33,003 nucleotides of DNA from positions 1-33,003 of the forward strand of contig NZ_JAMXRZ010000041.1 in NCBI RefSeq assembly GCF_024124375.1. Reading direction: 5' to 3'. The notes under the pieces were generated by a model. That model made no database searches, was not told where the DNA came from, and saw only the letters and a list, made by a program, of their open reading frames with translations. The translations under genes were made by a program, and so were the position numbers. Of the stretch, positions 21,598 to 29,632 are shown piece by piece (position 1 is the stretch's first letter; each line of letters opens with the position of its first letter). Source of the stretch: Klenkia sp. PcliD-1-E (lineage in GTDB: Bacteria; Actinomycetota; Actinomycetes; Mycobacteriales; Geodermatophilaceae).

Positions 21598-22670
21598 CGC
21601 GACGCGAGGGTCGCCGGGGAGTCGGGGACCTGCTCGGCACCGGCGGCGGCCTGCGCGGCCATGATCCGGCGCGCGGCGAGGCCACCGGTGTCGATGTTGA
21701 TCGACAGCTCCTGGTAGCCGTCCGGCTCGCCGGCCAGCACCCGCTCCAGGGCGTCCAGCGCGACGACGTCCTGCAGCACGACGGTGCGGTTGCTCTCGCG
21801 CAGGAAGTCGCTGACGCCCTCGTCCTCCAGCGCGAAGTCCCGGGCGACGGCCCAGAAGTCGTGCGTGGAGTGCTCGGTCTCCGGGGTGATGGCGTAGACC
21901 ACCTCGACGTGGAAGCCGTCGGGGTCGGTGCCGTCCTCGTCGGGCAGCACGCCGACCGGGGCGACCCGGCTGTGCAGCAGGTACAGGCACGGCGGGTGGA
22001 ACTCGATGTCCTGCCAGCGCACGATGCGGCCGTCGATGCCGGTGGACTTCGCGTAGAAGGGCGGGCAGTCGGCGTCGTCCATGTGCCGGGAGACGTAGAC
22101 GACCTGGGCGTCCTCGTCGACCTCGGTGGTGATCGGGGTGTTGGCGACCTCGGGGGTCCCGATGTAGCCGCCGTGCAGGTAGGTCTCGTGGCTGAGGTCC
22201 ATGAGGTTGTCGACCAGCAGGCTGGCCCGGGCGGCCAGCGGCTCCATGCCGCTCACCGTCGTGTACCCCTCCTGGTCCAGCCAGGGGGCGCGCGGGATCG
22301 GCACCGAGTCCGACCGGTCGTCGTCGCCGATGAAGACCCAGATGAAGGAGTCCTGCTCGACCACCGGGTAGCTCTTCAGCCGTGCGGTGCGCGGCACCCG
22401 GGTCTGGCCGGGGACGGCGACGCACTTCCCGTCGGCGTCGTAGGTGAAGCCGTGGTAGCCGCAGACGACGGTGTCGCCCACGAGGTGGGAGGGCTTCTCG
22501 CTCAGGGGGAAGCGGCGGTGCACGCAGCGGTCGCTCATCGCGGTGACGGTGCCGTCCTCGCGCCGCCAGAACAGGATCGACTCCCCGCAGATGGTGCGGC
22601 CGAAGACCTCCCGGCCGATCTCGCGCCCGTAGGCGGCGACGTACCACTGGTTGCGGACGATCGAGGTCAT
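21594..22670 (-). CDS. Rieske non-heme iron oxygenase, VanA-like
   Basis: A 358-residue terminal oxygenase of the vanillate O-demethylase/phthalate-4,5-dioxygenase type. The Rieske motif is C49-x-H51 and C70-x2-H73 (CVHRRF ... CGYHG). The mononuclear iron site is in NLMDLSHETYLHGG, with H161 and H166 as ligands and D158 as the inter-subunit electron bridge. The start MTSIVRNQWYVAAYGREIG matches the N-terminus of this family. The substrate cannot be fixed; vanillate and related methoxylated aromatic acids are the leading guess from family and from the CYP199-like P450 next door. ATG 22670, in an operon with the small protein, reductase and IclR gene. Confidence 0.9.
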   Translation of the reverse strand: MTSIVRNQWYVAAYGREIGREVFGRTICGESILFWRREDGTVTAMSDRCVHRRFPLSEKPSHLVGDTVVCGYHGFTYDADGKCVAVPGQTRVPRTARLKSYPVVEQDSFIWVFIGDDDRSDSVPIPRAPWLDQEGYTTVSGMEPLAARASLLVDNLMDLSHETYLHGGYIGTPEVANTPITTEVDEDAQVVYVSRHMDDADCPPFYAKSTGIDGRIVRWQDIEFHPPCLYLLHSRVAPVGVLPDEDGTDPDGFHVEVVYAITPETEHSTHDFWAVARDFALEDEGVSDFLRESNRTVVLQDVVALDALERVLAGEPDGYQELSINIDTGGLAARRIMAAQAAAGAEQVPDSPATLASR

Positions 22671-22744
22671 GCGGGTCCCTCCCGGGGTCGTCGGCGGTGA
22701 CGTACACCATGGTGAGCCGCATCACCGGGGCTGCAGAAGACGAC

Positions 22745-22759
22745 TTCCACGATGCGGAA
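22745..22759. promoter_or_regulatory. Candidate IclR operator upstream of the Rieske operon
   Basis: TTCCACGATGCGGAA: outer arms TTCC/GGAA and inner C/G pair with only one unpaired position, 15 bp, the size typical of IclR-family sites. It lies 75 bp upstream of the Rieske ATG and 9 bp past the P450 stop, in the 97-bp gap separating the two units. No clear -35/-10 pair was found near it. Confidence 0.4.
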
Positions 22760-22767
22760 GGTGCTGC

Positions 22768-23964
22768 TCAGCAGACCAGGCGCAGGGGGAGCGACTCCCA
22801 GGACCGCAGGGTGTTGTTCAGGTGCCGCACCGGGTCCCCGGCCAGCTCCAGCGAGGACACCCGGGCCAGCAGCGCCGTCAGCAGCGACTCCGCCTCCAGC
22901 CGGGCGACGTGCTGGCCCACGCACTGGTGGATGCCCATGCCGAACCCCACGTGGCCCGACGGGTCGCGGGTGAGGTCGAAGGCGTCGGGGTCGGCCCACC
23001 GTCGCGGGTCCCGGTTGGCCGCGGCGAAGAAGACCAGCACCTTCTCCCCCGCCGGGACGACGGCGTCCCCCACCCCGACGTCGCGCACCGTCGTCCGGAA
23101 GAACGCCTGCACCGGGGACTCCCAGCGCACCGCCTCGTCGAAGGCCACCCGCACCAGCTCCGGCCGCTCCCGCAGCAGCTGCCACGCGCCGGGGGTGACC
23201 GCCAGGGCGTGCAGCACCGCGCCGATGCCGTGCACGGTGGTGTCCACCCCGGCGGTGAGCAGCGACCGCACCACCAGCGGGGCCTGCGCGTGCGTGAGCT
23301 CGCCGCGGTCGGCCGCGGCCCAGATGTCGGCACCGAAGCCGACCGGGGCCAGGGCCTCCCGCTCGCACTGCTGCCCGACCCAGCCCGCGTGCGCGGGCAT
23401 CGAGGCGTTGCCGGCCAGCACCAGCGGGTTGTCGGTGGGCCCGAAGGCGTTGAAGGCGTGGTCGCCGTAGGGCAGCAGGTGCTCCCGGCCGTCCTTCCCG
23501 AGCCCGACCGCGTCGGGGAACACCCGCAGCGGGAAGGCCGCGGCCAGCGCGGGGACGGCGTCCAGCTCCAGCGACCCCTGTCCGAGGACGTCGGAGACCA
23601 GCGCCTCGGCGTCGGCCAGCCAGTCGGCCCGCAGCGTGCGCAGCGCCCGGGGCCCGAGCACCTTCGCCAGGACGGCGCGGGGTGCGTCGTGGTGCGGCGG
23701 GTCGGCCTCCAGCAGCAGCGACGGCGGCCGCCACGGGGTCTCGGTGCGGAAGTTGGTCAGCCCCACACCGGCCGAGGACTCGAAGGACTGCCAGTCGCTG
23801 AGCGCGGCGTGCACCTCGGCGTAGCGGGCGATCGCCCAGGTGTCGTACCGCGGCAGCCGCACCAGCGGGCCGGCGTCGCGCAACGCGGCCTGCGCGGGCA
23901 GCGGGTCGCGCAGCACCTCGGGGTCGAAGGGGTCCAGGTCCAGGGTCGGCAGCACGGCGGTCAT
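22768..23964 (-). CDS. Cytochrome P450, CYP199-like
   Basis: A 398-residue soluble bacterial P450. The I-helix has LLTAGVDTTVHGIG (A/G-G-x-D-T-T), the ExxR pair is EAVR in FDEAVRWESPVQ, and the heme loop FGMGIHQCVGQ places the thiolate at C348. Segments such as GLGKDGREHLLPYGDHAFNAFGPTDN and LTNFRTETPWRPPSLLLEADPPHHDAPR resemble CYP199 enzymes, which O-demethylate or hydroxylate para-substituted benzoic acids such as 4-methoxybenzoate. That subfamily call is from memory of the family. ATG 23964 follows the stop of a PDR-type reductase by 10 bp, so the reductase is probably its electron donor; no ferredoxin gene is nearby. Confidence 0.88.
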   Translation of the reverse strand: MTAVLPTLDLDPFDPEVLRDPLPAQAALRDAGPLVRLPRYDTWAIARYAEVHAALSDWQSFESSAGVGLTNFRTETPWRPPSLLLEADPPHHDAPRAVLAKVLGPRALRTLRADWLADAEALVSDVLGQGSLELDAVPALAAAFPLRVFPDAVGLGKDGREHLLPYGDHAFNAFGPTDNPLVLAGNASMPAHAGWVGQQCEREALAPVGFGADIWAAADRGELTHAQAPLVVRSLLTAGVDTTVHGIGAVLHALAVTPGAWQLLRERPELVRVAFDEAVRWESPVQAFFRTTVRDVGVGDAVVPAGEKVLVFFAAANRDPRRWADPDAFDLTRDPSGHVGFGMGIHQCVGQHVARLEAESLLTALLARVSSLELAGDPVRHLNNTLRSWESLPLRLVC

Positions 23965-23974
23965 CGGGTCCCCT

Positions 23975-24910
23975 TCACAGGTCGAGCACCAGGCGGTCAC
24001 CGCGGGAGCGGGACACGCAGACGAGCAGGCAGTCCCCGGCGGCCCGTTCGGCCTCGTCGAGGACCGAGTCGCGGTGGTCGGGGTCGCCGGCCAGCACGGT
24101 GGTCTCGCAGGTGCCGCAGGTGCCCTGGCGGCACGAGGACAGGACGTCGGCCCCGGCGGCGCGCACCGCCTCCAGCACGCTGACGTCGGGCGTCACGACG
24201 ACCTCGGCGCCGGTGCGGTCCAGGACGACGGTGAACGGCTCGTCGCGCACCGGGGCGCCCTGTTCGCGGGCGACGAACCGCTCGGTGCGCAGCAGCCCCG
24301 GCGGGCAGGCGGCCTCCACCGCGTCCAGCAGCGGGGCGGGGCCGCAGCAGTACACCCGGGTGCCGTCGTCCAGGCCGGTGAGCAGGTCGCCCAGCGGGAG
24401 CAGGCCGCGCTCGTCCTGCGGCCAGACGGTCACCCGGTCGTCGTCCAGCTCGTCGAGGAAGGCCATCGAGGCGCGGGTCCGCCCGCCGTACACCAGCCGC
24501 CAGTCCGCGCCGAGCCGGCGGGCGGCGTCGACCATCGGCAGCAGCGGGGTGATCCCGATGCCGCCGGCGAGGAACAGGTAGCGGGGCGCGGGCGCCAGGC
24601 GGAACTGGTTGCGCGGCCCGCCCAGGCCGACCAGGTCGCCGACGGCCAGCTCGTCGTGCACCCACGCCGACCCGCCCCGGCCGGCGGGCTCGCGCAGCAC
24701 GGCGACCCGGTAGGTGTGGGCATCCCAGCGGTCCCCGCACAGGGAGTACTGCCGGGTGTCGCCGGTGGGCAGCACCAGGTCCACGTGCGAGCCGGGGGTC
24801 CAGTCCGGCAGCCGGGCGCCGTCCGGGTCGACCAGGGTCAGCGCGACGACGCCGTCGGCCAGCCGCTGCTTGGCGGCGACCCGGACCGTGGAGCGGGCGG
24901 CGGTGGTCAT
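23975..24910 (-). CDS. Phthalate-dioxygenase-type reductase, probable P450 partner
   Basis: A 311-residue paralogue of the reductase at 20384-21310, with the same order of domains. The flavin site is TRQYSLCGD, the nucleotide domain is FLAGGIGITPLLPMVDAAR and YCCGPAPLL, and the C-terminal 2Fe-2S domain has C260-x4-C265-x2-C268 and C298. It is complete and should be soluble. It is the first gene of a two-gene unit with the P450. Because it carries its own 2Fe-2S domain, it could donate directly to the P450, resembling the reductase half of CYP116B-type fusions but as a separate protein. ATG 24910; a palindrome at 24952-24972 lies just upstream. Confidence 0.9.
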   Translation of the reverse strand: MTTAARSTVRVAAKQRLADGVVALTLVDPDGARLPDWTPGSHVDLVLPTGDTRQYSLCGDRWDAHTYRVAVLREPAGRGGSAWVHDELAVGDLVGLGGPRNQFRLAPAPRYLFLAGGIGITPLLPMVDAARRLGADWRLVYGGRTRASMAFLDELDDDRVTVWPQDERGLLPLGDLLTGLDDGTRVYCCGPAPLLDAVEAACPPGLLRTERFVAREQGAPVRDEPFTVVLDRTGAEVVVTPDVSVLEAVRAAGADVLSSCRQGTCGTCETTVLAGDPDHRDSVLDEAERAAGDCLLVCVSRSRGDRLVLDL

Positions 24911-24951
24911 GGACGGGATCGTGGCGGCCGGGCAGTGACCGGGGCCATGCC

Positions 24952-24972
24952 GTTCTCATCCAGCGAGAGAAC
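24952..24972. promoter_or_regulatory. Candidate operator upstream of the reductase-P450 unit
   Basis: GTTCTC (24952-24957) and GAGAAC (24967-24972) form a perfect inverted repeat with a 9-base spacer, 42 bp upstream of the reductase ATG. It is a plausible IclR-type site. The surrounding 101-bp spacer (24911-25011) must also hold the unit's promoter, which I cannot pinpoint. Confidence 0.4.
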
Positions 24973-25011
24973 AGCCGTGCACCTGCGTGGCGGCGTTGCG
25001 GTTCTGCATGG

Positions 25012-25755
25012 TCAACGGGACGACGGGAGCTGGCGGCCGATGCCCCGCGCCGCCGCCCGGAGCGCCGGCACCTGCGCCCGCGCGTCGGCGTCGTTGGGCA
25101 CGATCACCGCCAGCGCGGCCACGACGGCCCCGGCCGGGTCGCGCACCGGGACGGCGATCCCGCACGCGTCGGGGTGGATGTGCCCCGGGCAGAAGGCCAC
25201 ACCCTCGCGGCGCACCTGGTCCAGCACCGACCGCAGCCGGGCCGCCGTCCCGATCGTCGCCGAGGTGAAGGTGCGCAGCGGCCCGGCGAGGGTGCGCTCC
25301 TGCAGGTCCCGCGAGGCGTGCGCCAGCAGCACCAGGCCGGACGACGAGGCGTGCAGCGGCAGCCGGCCGGCGATCCGGGTGTAGTTGACGACCGCGCCCG
25401 GTGCCGAGAGCCGCTCCAGGAACAGCACCTCGTCGCCGTCCAGCACGCCGAGCTGGGTGTGCTGGCCGACGACGGCGTGCAGGTCCTCCATCAGCGGCAT
25501 CGCCACCTCGCGCAGCGACAGCGCCGGCGAGGCCCGGGCACCCAGCTCCCACAGTCGCAGGCCCAGCCCCACCCGGCGGTCGCTCTCCCGGCGCAGCAGG
25601 CCCAGCTCCACCAGCTCGGCGACCAGCCGGGACGCCGTCGCCACGTGCAACCCCGACCGCCGGGCGATCTCGGAGACCCCGAGGACGGTCTCCCCCGGCC
25701 GGAAGGCCTCCACCACCGACACCACCCGGGCGACGGTGGACCGCGACCGGGTCAT
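25012..25755 (-). CDS. IclR-family regulator (last gene of the transporter operon)
   Basis: A 247-residue IclR regulator. The winged helix runs STVARVVSVVEAFRPGETVLGVSEIARRSGLHVATASRLVAELVELGLLRRE. The effector domain has LRLWELGARASPALSLREVAMPLMEDLHAVVGQHTQLGVLDGDEVLFLERLSAPGAVVNYTRIAGRLPLHASSSGLVLLAHA and the closing AVPVRDPAGAVVAALAVIVPN. ATG 25755 overlaps the synthetase stop (ATGA 25752-25755), so it is co-translated with the uptake and activation genes; it also sits 101 bp upstream of the reductase-P450 unit and may control both. It is a paralogue of the IclR protein encoded at 19650-20381. Confidence 0.92.
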   Translation of the reverse strand: MTRSRSTVARVVSVVEAFRPGETVLGVSEIARRSGLHVATASRLVAELVELGLLRRESDRRVGLGLRLWELGARASPALSLREVAMPLMEDLHAVVGQHTQLGVLDGDEVLFLERLSAPGAVVNYTRIAGRLPLHASSSGLVLLAHASRDLQERTLAGPLRTFTSATIGTAARLRSVLDQVRREGVAFCPGHIHPDACGIAVPVRDPAGAVVAALAVIVPNDADARAQVPALRAAARGIGRQLPSSR

Positions 25756-27251
25756 CCCTCCGCGGCGGTGGTGCGCAGCAGGGCGCGCTGCACCTTCCCG
25801 GACGCCGTCATGGGCAGATCGTCCACGACGTGCCAGCGGCGCGGGACCTTGAACGGCGAGAGCCGCTCGCGGCACCAGGCCTCCAGCTCGGCCGGGTCGA
25901 CGTCGGCGGCGACCGGGACGACGAAGGCCACCACCAGCTCGCCCCACCGCTCGTCCGGCCGGCCGACGACGGCGGCGCGGGCCACGCCGGGGTGCTCGAC
26001 CAGGGTCTCCTCGACCTCGACCGGGGACACGTTCTCCCCGCCGGTCTTGAGCATGTCCTTCAGCCGGCCGGTCACCTGGCAGCCCCCGGCCGCGGACACC
26101 GTGGCCAGGTCGCCGGTGTGCAGCCAGCCCTCGGCGTCGATGGCGGCCGCGGTGGCCACCGGGTCGTCGAGGTAGCCGTCGGTGATGCGGTCGCCGCGCA
26201 CCCACAGCTCGCCGGTCTCCCCCACCGGCACCGGGGCGCCGTCCGGGCCGGCGATGCGCACCTCGGTGCCCGCGATGGGCCCGCCCACGGTGCCCCGGCG
26301 CACCTCGTCGGGGTCGTCCGGGCCGGCCATCAGCGCGCACCCGCAGGTCTCGGTCATCCCGAACGTGGTGGCCAGCCGCGCACCGAACGCGGCCTCCACC
26401 CGGTCGACGAAGGCCGGCGTCACGGTCATCCCGCCGGTGAACAGCACCGCCAGGTCGGGCAGGTCGGGGACGCCCTCGGCCACCATCAGGTCCAGCAGCG
26501 TCGGCGCGGCCGAGAGCATCGTGACCCGGGACGACGCGAGGACGTCCAGGACCGCGGCCGGGGCGAAGGGCAGCACCACGTGGTCGGCCCGGGCCCACAG
26601 CGCCCCCACCACGCCGAGCACGTTGCCGGCGGTGTGGAACAGCGGCATCGGGTTGCACCACACCCGCCCGGCCGACGGCCCGAGCCGCTCGGCGAACGCG
26701 GCGCCGGTCGCCACCATCCCGGCGTGGGTGATCCGCACGCCCTTGGCCCGCCCGGTGGTGCCGGAGGTGAACTGCACCTGGGCCAGCGAGCCGGGGTCGA
26801 CGACCGGGAGCTCGACGGGGTCGGCCAGCAGCGAGCGCCAGTCCTCCACCACGGGCAGCCCGGCCATCGCCGTCCCCAGGTCCGCGACGGCCAGCGACGC
26901 CCCCGAGAGGGCGACCGCGTGCTCGACCTCGGCCGGGCGGGACCGCGGGTTGACCGGCACCAGGGTCTGCCCGGCCAGCGCGACGCCGAGCTGCACGAGC
27001 ACCGGTGCCGGCCCGTTGGCCAGGCAGGTGGCCACCCGCGCCCCGGGACCGGCCGCGGCGAGCAGGCCCGCGGCGAGGGAGGTCGCATCGGCGAGCAGCT
27101 GCGCCGCGCTCCAGCGCTCGCCGGTCGCCGGGGTCGAGAGCAGGACGTCGTCCGGCCCCCGGTCGACGGCCCGGCGGAGGACGTCACCCAGGACTCCGTC
27201 CGCCGGGCCGGTCGCCGGCGCCCGCAGCTCGCTGGTCACGAGTGCGGGCAC
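25752..27251 (-). CDS. AMP-forming acyl/aryl-CoA synthetase
   Basis: A 499-residue ANL-family enzyme. Core motifs are QFTSGTTGRAKGVRITH (P-loop, A3), TFGMTETCG (A5), GELWVRGDRITDGY, GWLHTGDL (A7), GRLKDMLKTGGENVSPVEVEE (A8 hinge) and PMTASGKVQR with the catalytic Lys (A10). It would activate a carboxylic acid to its CoA ester through an adenylate. The operon context with an ABC importer and aromatic oxygenases suggests an aromatic acid or a side-chain acid, but the specificity pocket cannot be read reliably by eye. The GTG start at 27251 is 3 bp after the stop of the binding-protein gene. Confidence 0.9.
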   Translation of the reverse strand: MPALVTSELRAPATGPADGVLGDVLRRAVDRGPDDVLLSTPATGERWSAAQLLADATSLAAGLLAAAGPGARVATCLANGPAPVLVQLGVALAGQTLVPVNPRSRPAEVEHAVALSGASLAVADLGTAMAGLPVVEDWRSLLADPVELPVVDPGSLAQVQFTSGTTGRAKGVRITHAGMVATGAAFAERLGPSAGRVWCNPMPLFHTAGNVLGVVGALWARADHVVLPFAPAAVLDVLASSRVTMLSAAPTLLDLMVAEGVPDLPDLAVLFTGGMTVTPAFVDRVEAAFGARLATTFGMTETCGCALMAGPDDPDEVRRGTVGGPIAGTEVRIAGPDGAPVPVGETGELWVRGDRITDGYLDDPVATAAAIDAEGWLHTGDLATVSAAGGCQVTGRLKDMLKTGGENVSPVEVEETLVEHPGVARAAVVGRPDERWGELVVAFVVPVAADVDPAELEAWCRERLSPFKVPRRWHVVDDLPMTASGKVQRALLRTTAAEG

Positions 27252-27254
27252 CGG

Positions 27255-28508
27255 TCAGCTCCCGTAGGAGAAGGACTCGGCGCTGGGCCCGCTGATCTGG
27301 TCCAGCAGCTCCAGGCCGGCCTCGGCCTCGTTGCTCACCCGCGAGATGAACACCGTGGTGGTCGGGGACTGGCCCAGCTCCGAGAAGTCCAGGTCGTCGG
27401 GCAGCACACCCTGGGTGTCGACCGTGCCGCCGTCGCGGAAGGCCGCCACCACGCCCTCCGGGGTGAGGTCACCGGCCTCGCAGGCGCCGTCGAGCGCCTG
27501 CTTGAGCAGCTCGGCCTGCACGTAGGCCAGCGGCACCTCCCAGCCCAGCGCACCCTGCGGGTCGGCCGAGGCGTAGAGCTCGTTGGCCGCCTGCACGCCC
27601 GCCGAGTCGGGGTTGTCGTAGGGCGACTCCGCGGTGATCGAGTACACGTTGGCCAGCAGCGCGTCCGCGGCCGGGGTGCCCAGCAGCGAGGGGTTGAAGG
27701 TCGGGTTCATGCCGATGATCGGCACGTCGGCGCCCTGCGCGGACAGCACGCCGGCCAGCGAGGCCAGCTGGGTGGGCGCGGCGGCCAGCACGACGCCGGC
27801 GACCCCGGCCTGGGCCAGCGCGGAGGCCTGCGCGGACAGGTCGGTGGTCTGGGAGGTGATCTCCTGGGCCACGACCTGCAGCCCCCGCTCGTCGGCCGCG
27901 TGCTCGGCGCCGGCCAGCGCGTCGCCGCCGTAGTCCCCGGTGAAGTAGACGACGCCGATGGAGGAGCCCTCGGCCACGCCCAGCTCGTCGACCAGGTAGT
28001 CCACGGCGTTGGCCCCCTGGATCGCGTAGGACGCACCGGGCAGCTGGTTGTTCTCGTAGGCCAGCGCCGACCCGGCCCAGCCCACGCCGCCCACGTACAC
28101 GGAGTCCTGCTCGGCCAGCGGCAGCACCGCGGCGCTGGTCGGGCCGCCGAGCACCTGCTGCAGGGCGATGACGTCGGGTGCCATCGAGCGGTAGAGCGTC
28201 ACCGCGCGCTGCGGGTCGTAGCCGTGGTCCTGCACGTCGACGGTCACGTCGCGGTCGCAGACCCCGCCGTCGGCGTTGACCTGGTCCCAGTAGGCCTGGG
28301 TCTCGGTCACCTGCACCGCGGCGCCGGCGGCGAAGGGCCCGGAGAGGTCGGTGAGCATGCCGATGGTGATGGCGTCGTCCGTCACGCCGTTGCCGGTCGT
28401 GACGTCGTCCCCACCTCCTCCGCCGGAGGCGGTCGGGGCGGTGGTGCTGCAGGCCGCCAGCGCCAGGGCGGCGGCGGCGAGCGTGGCTGCGCGGACGCGG
28501 TGCTTCAT
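27255..28508 (-). CDS. Branched-chain-type ABC transporter solute-binding lipoprotein
   Basis: A 417-residue type I periplasmic-binding-fold protein of the LivK family. The leader MKHRVRAATLAAAALALAACSTT has a lipobox LAAC, so the mature protein begins at Cys20, anchored outside the membrane; a Gly/Thr-rich tether (TASGGGGGDD) follows. The domain starts ITIGMLTDLSGPFAAGAAVQVTETQAYWDQVNADGG, as in LivK-like proteins, and contains YFTGDYGGDALAG and GMNPTFNPSLL. Members of this group bind amino acids, but many bind aromatic acids such as benzoates, which fits the operon. ATG 28508 overlaps the LivM stop (ATGA 28505-28508). Confidence 0.92.
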   Translation of the reverse strand: MKHRVRAATLAAAALALAACSTTAPTASGGGGGDDVTTGNGVTDDAITIGMLTDLSGPFAAGAAVQVTETQAYWDQVNADGGVCDRDVTVDVQDHGYDPQRAVTLYRSMAPDVIALQQVLGGPTSAAVLPLAEQDSVYVGGVGWAGSALAYENNQLPGASYAIQGANAVDYLVDELGVAEGSSIGVVYFTGDYGGDALAGAEHAADERGLQVVAQEITSQTTDLSAQASALAQAGVAGVVLAAAPTQLASLAGVLSAQGADVPIIGMNPTFNPSLLGTPAADALLANVYSITAESPYDNPDSAGVQAANELYASADPQGALGWEVPLAYVQAELLKQALDGACEAGDLTPEGVVAAFRDGGTVDTQGVLPDDLDFSELGQSPTTTVFISRVSNEAEAGLELLDQISGPSAESFSYGS

Positions 28509-29632
28509 CGGGTGGTCTCCTTCGACCGGGAGGGCTCCCCGGCGACCGGGCGGTCGGCGGGTGGGACGGGAGCAGGGGGTGCCGGCCGGAGCCGGTCGCG
28601 CAGCCGGCGGGCACCGCCGGCCAGGCCGCCGCGCAGGAACACCAGGACGGCGATGATCGCCAGCCCGTAGACGATCCGGGACGCGGTGGAGGGGTCCAGG
28701 CCGCCCGAACCGGGCGCGGCGAGGAAGGGCAGGGCCGAGCTGTACTGGGCCAATACCAGCGGCAGCGAGGTCACGAAGACCGCCCCGACGACGGCGCCGG
28801 CCACCGAGCCGAGCCCGCCGAGCACGATCATGACCAGGTAGTCCACCGACGCGGTCAGGCTGAACACGTCGGGGGCGACCCGGCCGTAGGCCAGCGCCAG
28901 CATCGCGCCGGCCACCCCGGCGTAGGCCGAGGAGACGACGAACGCCGATCGCTTGGCCCCGGCGACGCCGACGCCCATCGCGGCCGCGGCGGTCTCGGAG
29001 TCCCGGACGTTGGCCCAGGCCCGTCCGGTGCGGCCGCCGCGGATGTTGGCGGCCAGCCAGATCGCCGCGACGGCGAGCAGCAGGAACAGGTACCAGAGCC
29101 GGTGCAGGCCCTCGAACTCCACGCCGGCGACCGCCAGGTAGTCGGGGTCGCGGTTGCTGAAGCTGAACCCGCCGACGGCAAAGGGCTCCACCGACCGGCC
29201 GACGAACCCGCCGGTCCAGGAGTCGAGGTTGACCAGCAGGTGCCGGACGACGAAGACCAGCCCCAGCGTGGCCAGGCCCAGGTAGATGCCGCGCAGCCGG
29301 CCGGCGACCGGGGAGAACGCCGCGCCCACCCCGGCGGCGACCAGCGCGGCCAGCACCAGGCCCAGCAGCGGCGGTAGGCCCAGGCCTTCCACCGTCGTCG
29401 TCGACTCGCCGGTGGTGTAGGCGTAGACGTAGGCCCCGATCGCGGCGAAGGCCGCGTGGCCCAGGGACAGCTGGCCGGCGACCCCGACGAGCAGGGTCAG
29501 ACCGACCGCGCCGATGGCGGTGGCCATCACGAACAGGCCGGTCTGCAGCCAGAAGTCGCTCAGCACGAACGGCAGCGCCAGCGCGACCAGCAGCAGCACC
29601 AGGCCGACGACCTTGCGCGGGGCGTCAGACAC
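28505..29632 (-). CDS. Branched-chain-type ABC transporter permease, LivM
   Basis: A 375-residue polytopic permease with about ten membrane helices. LivM hallmarks are GVAGQLSLGHAAFAAIGAYVYA near the N-terminus, GRTGRAWANVRDSETAAAAMGVGVAGAKRSAFVVSSAYAGVAGAMLA in the coupling region (EAA-type loop contacting the ATPase), and MIVLGGLGSVAGAVVGAVF. A proline-rich, basic C-terminal tail of about 40 residues follows. GTG 29632 overlaps the LivH 3' end by 8 bp. Its partner subunits are LivH and the fused LivFG protein. Confidence 0.93.
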   Translation of the reverse strand: MSDAPRKVVGLVLLLVALALPFVLSDFWLQTGLFVMATAIGAVGLTLLVGVAGQLSLGHAAFAAIGAYVYAYTTGESTTTVEGLGLPPLLGLVLAALVAAGVGAAFSPVAGRLRGIYLGLATLGLVFVVRHLLVNLDSWTGGFVGRSVEPFAVGGFSFSNRDPDYLAVAGVEFEGLHRLWYLFLLLAVAAIWLAANIRGGRTGRAWANVRDSETAAAAMGVGVAGAKRSAFVVSSAYAGVAGAMLALAYGRVAPDVFSLTASVDYLVMIVLGGLGSVAGAVVGAVFVTSLPLVLAQYSSALPFLAAPGSGGLDPSTASRIVYGLAIIAVLVFLRGGLAGGARRLRDRLRPAPPAPVPPADRPVAGEPSRSKETTR

